DNA of 34,602 nt from Chryseobacterium sp. Leaf394. Lineage in GTDB: Bacteria; Bacteroidota; Bacteroidia; Flavobacteriales; Weeksellaceae. Each line of letters begins with the position of its first letter. Positions within the stretch are counted from its first letter, which is position 1. The stretch spans positions 315,423 through 350,024 of the forward strand of contig NZ_LMQH01000010.1 in NCBI RefSeq assembly GCF_001424105.1. Direction: 5' to 3'. The notes under the pieces were generated by a model that did no database searches, had not been told where the DNA came from, and was given only the letters and a program-made list of their open reading frames with translations. The translations under genes and the position numbers were made by a program. Positions 7,184 through 14,450 of the stretch are shown here, in pieces.

Positions 7184-7645
7184 ATGGTAGCCTTTTACAT
7201 CTTTTTTATTGCTGTTTTTGTTTTCAGTATATCAGCCGTATTACTTAAAAAGAGAAAGAAGAAATTTTTGATAAGTGGAATTGTCACTGTAGTTCTTTCT
7301 CCTTTGATTTATTTTGCATTTGTCTTTTATCTCATCTTCACGATGAGCAGAGAAAAAAGCAGGGATTTCGATGAAAATGAATGGAAAGCGGCGACAGAAG
7401 CGGAAGGTAAATATTCAAAGTATGAGATGATGGACGATCTGATCAGCCGCAGATTGCTGTCAGACAAAGATTCCATAGAAGTCAAAAGAATTTTAGGAAA
7501 TCCTGAATTCAGAGATCACGAAAACAATTTTTGGCAATATTATGGAGGTCTGAGTAATGGTTTCGGCTTTGTTGATCATTTACTGATCGTAAATTTTGAA
7601 GATAACAAAGTCTCCAAACTGGAACATAAAAGAATCAAAGACTAA
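7184..7645 (+). CDS. Membrane-anchored protein, unknown function
   Basis: A 153-residue protein with two N-terminal transmembrane helices (about residues 2-20 and 29-50) separated by a short basic loop (LKKRKKK), followed by a ~100-residue soluble domain. The soluble part contains DDLISRRLLSDKDSIEVKRILGNPEFRDH, a pattern resembling the small SmpA/OmlA-like fold (a short repeat with LG.P), though this is tentative. It starts 1 nt after the upstream gene stops, which implies co-transcription and probably coupled translation. No function assigned. Confidence 0.65.
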   Translation: MVAFYIFFIAVFVFSISAVLLKKRKKKFLISGIVTVVLSPLIYFAFVFYLIFTMSREKSRDFDENEWKAATEAEGKYSKYEMMDDLISRRLLSDKDSIEVKRILGNPEFRDHENNFWQYYGGLSNGFGFVDHLLIVNFEDNKVSKLEHKRIKD

Positions 7646-7660
7646 ACTGAATTAAATATA

Positions 7661-7951
7661 ATGATTAACATTTCAAAACTCAACAAAGAATTCGAAAGCC
7701 GTGTAAGATTGGGCATTATGTCCGTTCTTATGGTCAACGACTGGGTTGATTTTTCTGAAATGAAAAACCTTCTGGAAATCACAGACGGAAATATGGCAAG
7801 TCACAGCAATGCCCTTGAAAAGGCCAATTACATTGAAGTGAAGAAGGAATTTGTTGGTAAAAAGCCGAAAACTTCTTACCGTGTAACCCAGTCCGGAAGA
7901 ACAGCTTTCACACAACATTTAGATGCCCTGGAAAAATTAATAGGAAGATAA
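7661..7951 (+). CDS. Winged-helix DNA-binding transcriptional regulator
   Basis: A 96-residue protein forming a single winged helix of the HTH_34/MarR-ArsR-like type common in Bacteroidota. Helix-turn-helix residues run through VDFSEMKNLLEITDGNMASHSNALEKANYI (about 26-55), followed by the wing KKEFVGKKPKTSYRVTQSG and a closing helix (FTQHLDALEKLI). It has no ligand-binding domain. It closes the operon beginning at 6565; such small regulators usually repress the membrane proteins encoded beside them. The matching palindromes at 6539-6557 and 7974-7992 are its most likely targets, giving autoregulation plus control of the gene at 8018. Confidence 0.8.
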   Translation: MINISKLNKEFESRVRLGIMSVLMVNDWVDFSEMKNLLEITDGNMASHSNALEKANYIEVKKEFVGKKPKTSYRVTQSGRTAFTQHLDALEKLIGR

Positions 7952-7972
7952 GATCTATATTTTTTTGAAAAT

Positions 7973-7992
7973 TAACTTTGAAACACAAAGTA
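7973..7992. promoter_or_regulatory. -7 box with candidate operator palindrome 2
   Basis: TAACTTTG (7973-7980) matches the -7 consensus. It forms the left arm of ACTTTG, 5-nt spacer AAACA, CAAAGT (7986-7991). Sequence and geometry match the palindrome at 6539-6557. The ATG of the next gene is 25 nt further on. No good -33 element is visible. Confidence 0.5.
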
Positions 7993-8017
7993 CTTTAATA
8001 AATTAAAATTAAAAATT

Positions 8018-8308
8018 ATGATGACAAAACAACAAAAAACAGCACTCATTTTCGCTATTCCATCTCTGTTGATAGTAGCAGCTTTCATTTCAAATCATTT
8101 TGTGGAAGGCTTCAACTGGACGGGTTCAGATTTTCTGATTGCCGCAATTTTACTTTTCGGTACTGCTTCATTTATTTACATGATTGTGAGTTCAAAACTT
8201 TCAGTAAGAGCAAAAACCATCATTTCCATCGTCATTATACTTATCCTCATGATCATCTGGGTTGAAATGGCGGTGGGTCTTTTCGGATCACCGATCGCAG
8301 GGAGCTGA
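8018..8308 (+). CDS. Small three-helix membrane protein, unknown
   Basis: A 96-residue protein with three hydrophobic helices (about residues 9-26, 37-55 and 65-88), separated by short polar loops (SSKLSVRAKT). I do not recognise a family. It sits 66 bp after the winged-helix regulator gene and has its own -7 box inside a palindrome matching the one at the operon promoter, so it probably belongs to the same regulon. Confidence 0.65.
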   Translation: MMTKQQKTALIFAIPSLLIVAAFISNHFVEGFNWTGSDFLIAAILLFGTASFIYMIVSSKLSVRAKTIISIVIILILMIIWVEMAVGLFGSPIAGS

Positions 8309-8344
8309 TTTGGTTTTATTTAAAGCTCTAATAGCAAACAAAAA

Positions 8345-8421
8345 GGCTTCGACAGACTCAGCCTGACGGTGTGAAATCAATCAGTTAGTATTAGAGATGT
8401 CACGCTGAGCTTGTTGAAGCG
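8345..8421. repeat. Imperfect inverted repeat of a dispersed Bacteroidota type
   Basis: Left arm 8345-8367 (GGCTTCGACAGACTCAGCCT...) pairs with right arm 8399-8421 at 18 of 23 positions; spacer 31 nt. The text GCTTCGACA..CTCAGC.TGAC is familiar as a dispersed intergenic repeat in Flavobacteriia (recalled, not searched). It sits between the genes ending at 8308 and starting at 8507 and could form a long hairpin. Confidence 0.6.
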
Positions 8422-8506
8422 TATTGCGAAGATTGAGTCATGAGATAAAATTAGATTGACTTGAAATCCGAATTAGAAAATAGCAGATAATTTCAAAACT
8501 TTCATC

Positions 8507-9355
8507 ATGACCCGAAAACATTTTCTCAAAAGACTTTTGCAGCTTTCCGCAGTCGGCGCACTTCCGTTTTTATATTCATGGCAGATCGAACCGTTTTGGG
8601 TGGAATTTGTCGAAAGAAAACTCCCCATAAAAAACCTTCCGTCTGAACTTGAAGGGAAAATCCTGATGCAGATTTCAGATTTACACGTCGGAGACCGCTT
8701 CGACTGGAATTTCCTCATCGAATCCTTTCAGAAAGCCAAAAATTTCAATCCCGATTTTGTAGTCTACACCGGAGATTTCGTCAATCACGGAACTCCCGAA
8801 GATCATGAAAGCCTCAAAAAAGTAATGGCAGAAGCGGTCTACGGTAGTCTGGGCACTTTCGGAATTCTTGGAAATCATGATTACGGAGTACAGTTCAAGG
8901 ATGTCGGAACTTCAGAAATCATCTGCCAAATTCTTGAAGATAACGGTGTTACAATGATCAACAATCTCCAGAAAGAAAGTCACGGATTAAATTTTATCGG
9001 CTTCGACGATCTGTGGTCGCCCAATTTTGATCCGATGAAAGTCATGAAAGATTACGATCCGGAAAAAGCGAATCTGGTACTCTGCCACAATCCCGATGTT
9101 TGTGACAAGGACGTTTGGAACGGATATCAGGGCTGGATTTTAAGCGGTCACACCCACGGTGGACAGTGCAGAATTCCGGGAATTATCACTCCGATTCTTC
9201 CGGTAAATAACAGAAAATATGTTTCTGGAGAAATCAATTTGCAGGATGGAAGAATGCTCTACATCAACCGCGCCATCGGGCATTCTTATCAGGTAAGATT
9301 TATGGTACGGCCGGAGATTACGGTTTTTAAATTGGAAAATGACGGAAATATTTAA
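8507..9355 (+). CDS. Metallophosphoesterase, YaeI/YkuE-like
   Basis: A 282-residue calcineurin-like phosphoesterase. All five metal/phosphate-binding motifs are present: DLH (Asp58, His60), GDFVNH (Asp90 and Asn93), GNHD (Asn123, His124), CH (His194) and GHTHGG (His215, His217). The N-terminal ~30 residues contain a hydrophobic segment (LLQLSAVGALPFLYSW) after basic residues, suggesting a membrane anchor with the enzyme domain outside the cytoplasm. The YaeI/YkuE branch acts on phospholipid-type or cyclic nucleotide substrates; the real substrate is unknown. It is the first of a plus-strand run and the next gene begins 18 nt after its stop. Confidence 0.85.
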   Translation: MTRKHFLKRLLQLSAVGALPFLYSWQIEPFWVEFVERKLPIKNLPSELEGKILMQISDLHVGDRFDWNFLIESFQKAKNFNPDFVVYTGDFVNHGTPEDHESLKKVMAEAVYGSLGTFGILGNHDYGVQFKDVGTSEIICQILEDNGVTMINNLQKESHGLNFIGFDDLWSPNFDPMKVMKDYDPEKANLVLCHNPDVCDKDVWNGYQGWILSGHTHGGQCRIPGIITPILPVNNRKYVSGEINLQDGRMLYINRAIGHSYQVRFMVRPEITVFKLENDGNI

Positions 9356-9373
9356 AATAAAAAAATCAAAATT

Positions 9374-9673
9374 ATGAAAAATTCAACCATCAAAAATATT
9401 GGAAATTACACATTTTGGCTTTGTTTCATTCTCGGCAACATTTGTCTTTTGGGGAATATCATTACAAAAAATATTGATTTTGCGCTCTGCGGTTTTGTTT
9501 TGCTATATCTTGCGTCGGCGCTCAATCTGCTGATTATTTTTGGATTATTGATTTACGGTTTTTTTCGGCGCAGCCAGCTTCCCAACTGTTTTTCTGCATC
9601 CGCAATTCTCTGCATCAACATCCCAATCGCAGCTCTTTACACTTATATCGGACTCACTTTAAATTCTATATAA
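9374..9673 (+). CDS. Three-helix mini membrane protein, unknown
   Basis: A 99-residue, strongly hydrophobic protein with three predicted membrane helices (about residues 12-30, 36-62 and 76-95) and one short basic loop (FFRRSQ). It has no recognisable domain. Its last third (SASAILCINIPIAALYTYIGLTL) resembles the end of the 98-residue protein at 10217 (RSVLLLCSNFLIGIIYYLILIL), so the two may be distant paralogues. It follows the phosphoesterase gene by 18 nt, in the same direction. Confidence 0.6.
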   Translation: MKNSTIKNIGNYTFWLCFILGNICLLGNIITKNIDFALCGFVLLYLASALNLLIIFGLLIYGFFRRSQLPNCFSASAILCINIPIAALYTYIGLTLNSI

Positions 9674-9677
9674 TTTT

Positions 9678-9781
9678 TTTGGGCGCCTTTATCCGCCCTC
9701 CACTCCCGCTTTTTTGTGCCTTGGCTTTATCCACCGCTTACAAAAAGAGCTCCGTTCAGGTCGGGGCGCGTGCAATTCAAC
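9678..9781 (+). repeat. Dispersed ~105-bp repeat C, copy 1
   Basis: Begins TTTGGGCGCC and ends GCAATTCAAC. It matches 32203-32323 in the same orientation at both ends: TTTGGGC.., TCCGCC.TCC.CTCCC, then A5-6 G..(C)TCCG.TCA.GTCGGG, then ATTCAAC; the middle differs. It fills nearly the whole gap between the genes at 9374-9673 and 9826-10215 and carries an accidental in-frame extension of the latter. Confidence 0.65.
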
Positions 9782-9825
9782 TTCCAAACAAAATGTATTC
9801 ATTTAACAAAGAAAAATCTTACCCA

Positions 9826-10215
9826 ATGGAAACCGAAAATTCAAATCTCACCAACTCACAGATTAAAGAATGGTGGAGTGAAAGAAGATTGCTCTACAAT
9901 TTCGGATTGCTGGTTTCTGGAATAACTGCTTTTATCCTGTATGTAATTTTGTGCGTAACGCTTATTATGCCTCATGATCCCGAATTTGAAATTACTCTTT
10001 TCACAATATTCTTTCAGGGAATCGGTTATGTGGTCATGATGGTTTTTGCCAATTTATTCTATTTTTTAGGTGCGAACCATGACTTTAATTTTAATAGAGA
10101 AAATTCTCATAAGTTCAGAATTAATCTTTTTAATCTCTGCTTTTGGTTTTCAGTTTCCCTGCCTTTTTTAGTTCCTCTGATGATTGTAATTTCCTACTTT
10201 TTAGAATTTTATTAA
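9826..10215 (+). CDS. Three-helix membrane protein, unknown
   Basis: About 129 residues from the ATG at 9826 (METENSNLTNSQ..). The reading frame is open back to 9679, but that extension runs through repeat C and is unlikely to be coded; an intermediate ATG at 9793 is possible. The protein has a polar N-terminus with KEWWSERRLLYN, then three hydrophobic helices (about residues 26-46, 57-80 and 102-126). No family recognised. The next gene starts 1 nt after the stop, indicating co-transcription with it. Confidence 0.6.
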   Translation: METENSNLTNSQIKEWWSERRLLYNFGLLVSGITAFILYVILCVTLIMPHDPEFEITLFTIFFQGIGYVVMMVFANLFYFLGANHDFNFNRENSHKFRINLFNLCFWFSVSLPFLVPLMIVISYFLEFY

Positions 10216-10216
10216 A

Positions 10217-10513
10217 ATGATGAAAATACTGAAGTGTACAGATCAAAGCAAAAATTTATTTGTGATTGGCCTTTTACTGCAAACTTTAATATTTGTGATA
10301 TTCTTATTGACAAATTCTTATCTGCTATTCACAATAGGATGTTGGTTTTTATTCATCCTCGTCATTTCAAATTTATTTTTTCTGCTTGATGAAATTATAC
10401 AAATATTTAAAAATAAAAATAATGGAAAAGTTCATGTGAGATCCGTCCTGCTTCTTTGTTCTAATTTTTTAATTGGAATCATTTATTACTTAATCCTAAT
10501 CCTTTTCAACTAA
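10217..10513 (+). CDS. Three-helix mini membrane protein, unknown
   Basis: A 98-residue hydrophobic protein starting MMKILK (the second Met is equally plausible). Helices lie at about residues 15-33, 36-60 and 77-97, with one positively charged loop (FKNKNNGKVHVR). Its size, helix pattern and C-terminal third resemble the 99-residue protein at 9374, suggesting an old duplication. It sits 1 nt after the upstream membrane-protein gene and 14 nt before the Coq4-like gene. Confidence 0.6.
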   Translation: MMKILKCTDQSKNLFVIGLLLQTLIFVIFLLTNSYLLFTIGCWFLFILVISNLFFLLDEIIQIFKNKNNGKVHVRSVLLLCSNFLIGIIYYLILILFN

Positions 10514-10527
10514 TTAAAAATCAAACT

Positions 10528-11013
10528 ATGAAAAAACTACGCGTAAAATTCCTGCTTTTCGTTTACGACAAAACACAAAAACTTTACAGAAAATATTTCA
10601 AAAAGAAGAAAAGACAGTGGCAGTTCAATGAAAAACAGCTTTTAGAATTCGAAAAAGATTCCTTAGGCAGAAAACTCGGCGAATTCTACAAAAAACATGG
10701 CTTCACCATGATCCCGAAAATGGAAAACCACGACGTGCATCATCTCATCACCGGTTGCGGAACCAATTTCGAAGACGAGATTGCCATGCAGTTCCTCCTC
10801 CTCGGAAACGGAAAACTCAACGCTCATCTTTTGGCCGCAATAATTTTGGGAAGCATCATTCTGCCTGAATATTATAATATTTACAGAAACGCATACCAAA
10901 AAGGACAATCCATGCGTGCCTTTCACCATGTTGATTTTGAAGAACTTCTCTGGCAGAATTTCGAAAATGTAAAAGATTTTTTCAGACAAAAAGAAACACA
11001 GGTTTTATTTTAA
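10528..11013 (+). CDS. Coq4-like (ubiquinone biosynthesis) family protein
   Basis: A 161-residue protein with the Coq4 metal-binding motif H-D-x-x-H-x11-E: HDVHH with Glu eleven residues on, in ENHDVHHLITGCGTNFEDE (about residues 67-85). A basic N-terminal segment precedes it. Eukaryotic Coq4 is a scaffold and oxidative C1-decarboxylation enzyme of ubiquinone synthesis, and alphaproteobacterial Coq4 has a similar role. Bacteroidota normally make menaquinone, so a ubiquinone role is doubtful and the real substrate may be another prenylated or aromatic lipid. It lies in a run of membrane-protein genes, which would fit a membrane-lipid role (inference). Confidence 0.75.
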   Translation: MKKLRVKFLLFVYDKTQKLYRKYFKKKKRQWQFNEKQLLEFEKDSLGRKLGEFYKKHGFTMIPKMENHDVHHLITGCGTNFEDEIAMQFLLLGNGKLNAHLLAAIILGSIILPEYYNIYRNAYQKGQSMRAFHHVDFEELLWQNFENVKDFFRQKETQVLF

Positions 11014-11033
11014 CATCCTTCCTCCAGCATCAG

Positions 11034-11061
11034 ACATCCAACATCTAACATCTAACATCTA
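11034..11061 (+). repeat. Heptanucleotide tandem repeat (ACATCTA)
   Basis: ACATCCA followed by three exact ACATCTA units, ending 11 nt before the ATG at 11073. Seven is not a multiple of three but the tract is outside the coding region, so copy-number change would alter leader spacing rather than frame. Confidence 0.8.
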
Positions 11062-11072
11062 ACCTCACCCTC

Positions 11073-12449
11073 ATGAAAACACATCACTATATATTTCTTA
11101 CGACTCTAATTTTCGTCATCGTATTTTACAACGAAGACATTGGTCTCAATCTTGGAATTGTAGGAATCGCCTATGCGGTTTTAGCACTTTACAAAACCCC
11201 TGAACAAAACAAAACCAGAGAATTTCTTATTATTTTTGTCACCAGCATACTTTCAAGTATCGCATTTGCATGGTACGGAGATTTTGCCTCATTCCTTGCG
11301 GTGTTAAGTTCGCATCTTCTACTTGCTTACCGCTCCAGAAACAGGAAGATGAAAATTCTCCTGCTGATACCGGTTTTCGTTACCAACGGTTTTACTTTTA
11401 TCTGCCGGTTTTTCAACTTTGACAAATGGTTGCCAAAAACCAATACCTCAGGCTTGCTGCAGAAAGCCATCGCTTTTGTCCTCATCCCTTTGATTTTAGT
11501 GGCCATCTTTTTCGGGATCTATGCTGCCGGAAGTTCGCATTTCGCAGATCTTTTCAGCAATTACGAATGGGATATCAATATCTGGCAGCTGATTGTTATT
11601 ACCGTTTTAGGATTTTTCATCGCCTTCAACTACTGGAATTTTGCTGTCGAGAAACTGATTTACAAACAAAACCATATTCTGGATAATGAGTTCGGTGAAG
11701 ACGCGAAAATTCAAAAGCCAACCTATTCATTTTTAGATTTAAATTCTGAAAGAATGAGCGGTGTCATTTCACTTTTTTGCCTCAACATTTTGTTGGCGGT
11801 GTTTATTTTTACTTTTAATTATGAACAGTTTGTAGAGGTTGAGAAAACAACCATTCAGCTTGGCGAAGAAACCCACGAAAGAGTAAATGCCGTTATTTTA
11901 TCAATCATCATGGCGATTTTGGTTATTATGATGTACTTTAAAGGTGGTTTTAACTTCGACGTGAAGGCTAAATCTTTAAAAATCCTGGCTAAAGTATGGA
12001 TCTTCTTAAATGTCATTTTAATCATCTCGGCATTTGTAAAAAATACAGAGTACATCATTGATATGGGTTTCACATATAAAAAAATGGGAGTGTATGCTTT
12101 TCTCATTTTATCGCTGATCGGTCTGATCCTTACTTTTATAAAAATTCACATGCAGAAAACAAATGCATATCTTTTCAATTCAATGGTTTGGGCTGTTTAT
12201 GGAACAGTTTTAGCATGTTCTTTCATCAATTGGGGCGGAATTATCACCATGCAAAACAGCAAACGAAGTGATTTTGCCGTCAACTTTCATCTTCATTCCA
12301 TCAGCTTCAGCGAAAAACAATTGATTAAATATGCTGAAGAAAAGAAAGACGAGAAACTCTTGAAAGAGGTTACTGTAAAAACTGAACAGCAAAAACAGAA
12401 TTCTTTTCTTTCAAAAATTTTGTTCTATGAAACCACCAAAACTAAGTAA
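11073..12449 (+). CDS. DUF4153/DUF4173-like multi-pass membrane protein
   Basis: A 458-residue integral membrane protein with about ten to twelve hydrophobic helices and a cytoplasmic basic C-terminal tail (about residues 405-458, ISFSEKQLIKYAEEKKDEKLL). The layout and the loop with FNYEQFVEVEKTTIQLGEETHERVNA-type sequence (about 250-275) resemble DUF4153/DUF4173 proteins, whose function is unknown. The heptanucleotide repeat lies directly before its start. The lipoprotein gene begins 1 nt after its stop, so the two are translated from one message. Confidence 0.6.
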   Translation: MKTHHYIFLTTLIFVIVFYNEDIGLNLGIVGIAYAVLALYKTPEQNKTREFLIIFVTSILSSIAFAWYGDFASFLAVLSSHLLLAYRSRNRKMKILLLIPVFVTNGFTFICRFFNFDKWLPKTNTSGLLQKAIAFVLIPLILVAIFFGIYAAGSSHFADLFSNYEWDINIWQLIVITVLGFFIAFNYWNFAVEKLIYKQNHILDNEFGEDAKIQKPTYSFLDLNSERMSGVISLFCLNILLAVFIFTFNYEQFVEVEKTTIQLGEETHERVNAVILSIIMAILVIMMYFKGGFNFDVKAKSLKILAKVWIFLNVILIISAFVKNTEYIIDMGFTYKKMGVYAFLILSLIGLILTFIKIHMQKTNAYLFNSMVWAVYGTVLACSFINWGGIITMQNSKRSDFAVNFHLHSISFSEKQLIKYAEEKKDEKLLKEVTVKTEQQKQNSFLSKILFYETTKTK

Positions 12450-12450
12450 T

Positions 12451-12993
12451 ATGAAATTTGTACCGATAATATTTGCCATAGTATTCCTGCATTCATGTCA
12501 GAAAGAAAAACAGCAAACAGTGAATCAGATTGAAGACTCCGTAATTGTAGATGAACAGTCAGCAAATCTAAGTCTTGAAGATTCTGCGGCAGTAAAAATG
12601 AAGGATTCAGTAATCAACAACGCGCCAAAAACCAAGGAAGTATTGGAAAATGGTGTGATGCGCGAGGAGAAAGACCGTGTAATCGTGAGAATGGCCGATG
12701 GAGAAAGGCTTCCGTTTACTATTGGAGAAAAGTTTACACCAGATCATGATAAACTGATTTTAAAAATCACAAACTTTAATAAATCAAATATTTCAGCCAC
12801 AATAAAAGTGAAAGATAAGAACCAAAACATCAGATTCAATCAGATCAAAATGCCCGATGGCTCAATGGATGGGCCGTTCGGTAAAGAATTGAGTCATGAG
12901 GTGAAAGGAACTGGAGAGCTGTGGCTTATCATTGGCAAAAACAATATGGCCGACGGAATTACCACAGGAGACTTTTCAGTGACGGTAGAATGA
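12451..12993 (+). CDS. Lipoprotein, unknown function
   Basis: About 180 residues from the ATG at 12451, giving a clean lipoprotein signal, MKFVPIIFAIVFLHSC, with the acylated Cys at residue 16. A start at 12427 would overlap the upstream gene and put a polar stretch before the signal, so it is rejected. After a low-complexity acidic linker (~17-60) comes a beta-rich domain (RVIVRMADGERLPFTIGEKF, and later KGTGELWLIIGKNNMADG) with no family I recognise. It starts 1 nt after the DUF4153-like gene stops, so the two probably act together in the envelope. Confidence 0.7.
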   Translation: MKFVPIIFAIVFLHSCQKEKQQTVNQIEDSVIVDEQSANLSLEDSAAVKMKDSVINNAPKTKEVLENGVMREEKDRVIVRMADGERLPFTIGEKFTPDHDKLILKITNFNKSNISATIKVKDKNQNIRFNQIKMPDGSMDGPFGKELSHEVKGTGELWLIIGKNNMADGITTGDFSVTVE

Positions 12994-13034
12994 TTGGTAT
13001 AATTTCTGATGCCAGAAACAGAAATTTGATTAAA

Positions 13035-13550
13035 ATGAAAAAAATATTTTCAACCGCAGTAATAGCATCAGCAGTTTTAACAAGTTGTGGTGCAGTGCAA
13101 TCTATTGTACAGAATACGTTTCCATATACGACAAACGTCTTAGTTTCTACCGGAGTTCCTGCAGATAAAGAAGTTTCATCAACATCAACAGCTACCAATG
13201 TTCAGACCTGGTTTGGAGGAAACAATAATGCTCAGATCAAAGATGTAAGAATTTCCGATGCAAAAATTTCTGTGGCATCTCCTACAGGCGGATCTTTAAG
13301 TGCATTAAAATCTGTAAAAATCTATATTTCCTCTGACGGAACCAGCGAAAGACTCGTGGCTTCAAGATCAAATATTGCTACAACATCTTCAATCCTAAAC
13401 CTGGATTTAAATAACGAGACAGGATTTTTGGATTCTGTGGTGAAAAGTTCAGGGGTAACTGTAAGAACTGTTTATGAATTGAAAAATCAGACATCATCTG
13501 ATATGACGCTTAAAGTAGCACTCAATTTCAGCAGTGTACCAGTGAGATAA
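13035..13550 (+). CDS. Lipoprotein, unknown function
   Basis: About 171 residues from the ATG at 13035: MKKIFSTAVIASAVLTSC gives a lipobox with Cys18. The frame is open upstream to a GTG at 12921, but that would bury the signal peptide and overlap the previous gene. The mature part is rich in Ser and Thr with beta-strand periodicity (VKIYISSDGTSERLVASR, TVRTVYELKNQTSSDMTLKVALNF), suggesting a beta-sandwich. No family recognised. It follows the other lipoprotein gene by 41 nt and ends the plus-strand run at a very strong terminator. Confidence 0.7.
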   Translation: MKKIFSTAVIASAVLTSCGAVQSIVQNTFPYTTNVLVSTGVPADKEVSSTSTATNVQTWFGGNNNAQIKDVRISDAKISVASPTGGSLSALKSVKIYISSDGTSERLVASRSNIATTSSILNLDLNNETGFLDSVVKSSGVTVRTVYELKNQTSSDMTLKVALNFSSVPVR

Positions 13551-13554
13551 AAAA

Positions 13555-13607
13555 ATCATATATAAAAATGTCTTTCAAAATACTTGAAAGACATTTTTAT
13601 ATATGAT
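13555..13607. terminator. Perfect 24-bp stem bidirectional terminator
   Basis: The arms 13555-13578 and 13584-13607 are perfect reverse complements (24 bp), with loop AATAC. Core: TGTCTTTCAA / TTGAAAGACA. It separates convergent genes ending at 13550 (plus) and 13618 (minus). The AT-rich base supplies A- and T-runs for both directions. Confidence 0.85.
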
Positions 13608-13617
13608 TGGTCAGAAA

Positions 13618-14322
13618 CTATTTGATATTGACCAGTTCCACATCAAATATAATAGTTGCTCCCGGCGGAATTGCACCTCCTGCTCCCTGGTCACCATATG
13701 CCAAGTCTGAAGGAATGTAGAATCTGTATTTAGATCCTTTGCTCATCAGCTGAATACCTTCCGTCCATCCTCTGATTACGCTTCCCAGATTAAGTTCTAT
13801 CGGAGCGCCACCATTCTTATCTGTAGAATCGAAAACGGTTCCGTCGATCAGTTTTCCTGTATATTTTACTTCAACAGCATCGGTAGCTTTGGGTTTTGTC
13901 TTACCATCACCTTCAGTTACAACTTCATACTGCAGTCCTGAAGCTGTAGTTTTCACTTTTGCGTTTTGCTTGTTTTTCGCAAGAAATTCCAATCCCTTTT
14001 TCTTGTTTTCACCCGCTTTAGCCGTGGCTTCCGACATCTTTTTTTCGCTCTGCTTTTGCATAAAAGTCTGCATGAAAGACTCCATCTCTTCTGCAGGTAA
14101 CAATTTAGGTTTTCCTGCCATCTCCTCTTTTATCGCCTGAGCCAGAAGATCTGCATCAACGTTAATGCCTCCATTTTTCATATTTTGGGCAATGTTCAAT
14201 CCTATATAATAAGAGGCTTTCTGATCGTCAGTATATTTGTCTGTGGCCTGTTTGTCTTTCTTTTGAGCACAGGAAACGCTGAATATTGCTACGCAAAACA
14301 ATGCGATGGTTTGTTTTTTCAT
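13618..14322 (-). CDS. FKBP-type peptidyl-prolyl isomerase lipoprotein (FkpA/Mip-like)
   Basis: A 234-residue peptidyl-prolyl cis-trans isomerase, a folding helper outside the cytoplasm. The signal MKKQTIALFCVAIFSVSC ends in a lipobox (Cys18). Residues ~30-125 form the helical FKBP-N dimerisation region (DQKASYYIGLNIAQNMKNGG; METFMQ-like helix). The FKBP domain follows (~150-233), with VEVKYTGKLIDGTVFDST, the GSVIRGWTEGIQLM segment and AYGDQGAGGAIPPGATIIFDVELV, covering the usual active-site aromatics. Length agrees with Mip/FkpA proteins (220-270). Monocistronic; a possible -7 box lies at 14354-14361. Confidence 0.92.
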   Translation of the reverse strand: MKKQTIALFCVAIFSVSCAQKKDKQATDKYTDDQKASYYIGLNIAQNMKNGGINVDADLLAQAIKEEMAGKPKLLPAEEMESFMQTFMQKQSEKKMSEATAKAGENKKKGLEFLAKNKQNAKVKTTASGLQYEVVTEGDGKTKPKATDAVEVKYTGKLIDGTVFDSTDKNGGAPIELNLGSVIRGWTEGIQLMSKGSKYRFYIPSDLAYGDQGAGGAIPPGATIIFDVELVNIK

Positions 14323-14353
14323 TTTTTATTTTATTCTAAAAATTTATAGGGTA

Positions 14354-14361
14354 CAAAACTA
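14354..14361 (-). promoter_or_regulatory. Candidate -7 box for the FKBP gene
   Basis: Reads TAGTTTTG on the minus strand (TAnnTTTG), 32 nt before the ATG; no clear -33 element. Confidence 0.35.
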
Positions 14362-14399
14362 ATAATTATTGTGGAAATTCTTAATTTATATCTAAAATA

Positions 14400-14430
14400 A
14401 AATGCTTTCCCATAAATTGAGAAAGCATTT
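14400..14430 (-). terminator. Terminator hairpin after the VGINT-type gene
   Basis: AAATGCTTTC (14400-14409) pairs with GAAAGCATTT (14421-14430), 11-nt loop, 20 nt beyond the stop of the minus-strand gene at 14451. Confidence 0.6.
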
Positions 14431-14450
14431 GTATATTTTTCCGAAGAGCT

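Noticed and set aside
9679..9825. Longer N-terminus for the membrane protein at 9826
   Set aside because: The extension starts at TTG and translates repeat C, which recurs in a non-coding gap at 32.2 kb.
12921..13034. GTG start for the second lipoprotein
   Set aside because: It would bury a perfect lipoprotein signal peptide and overlap the preceding gene.
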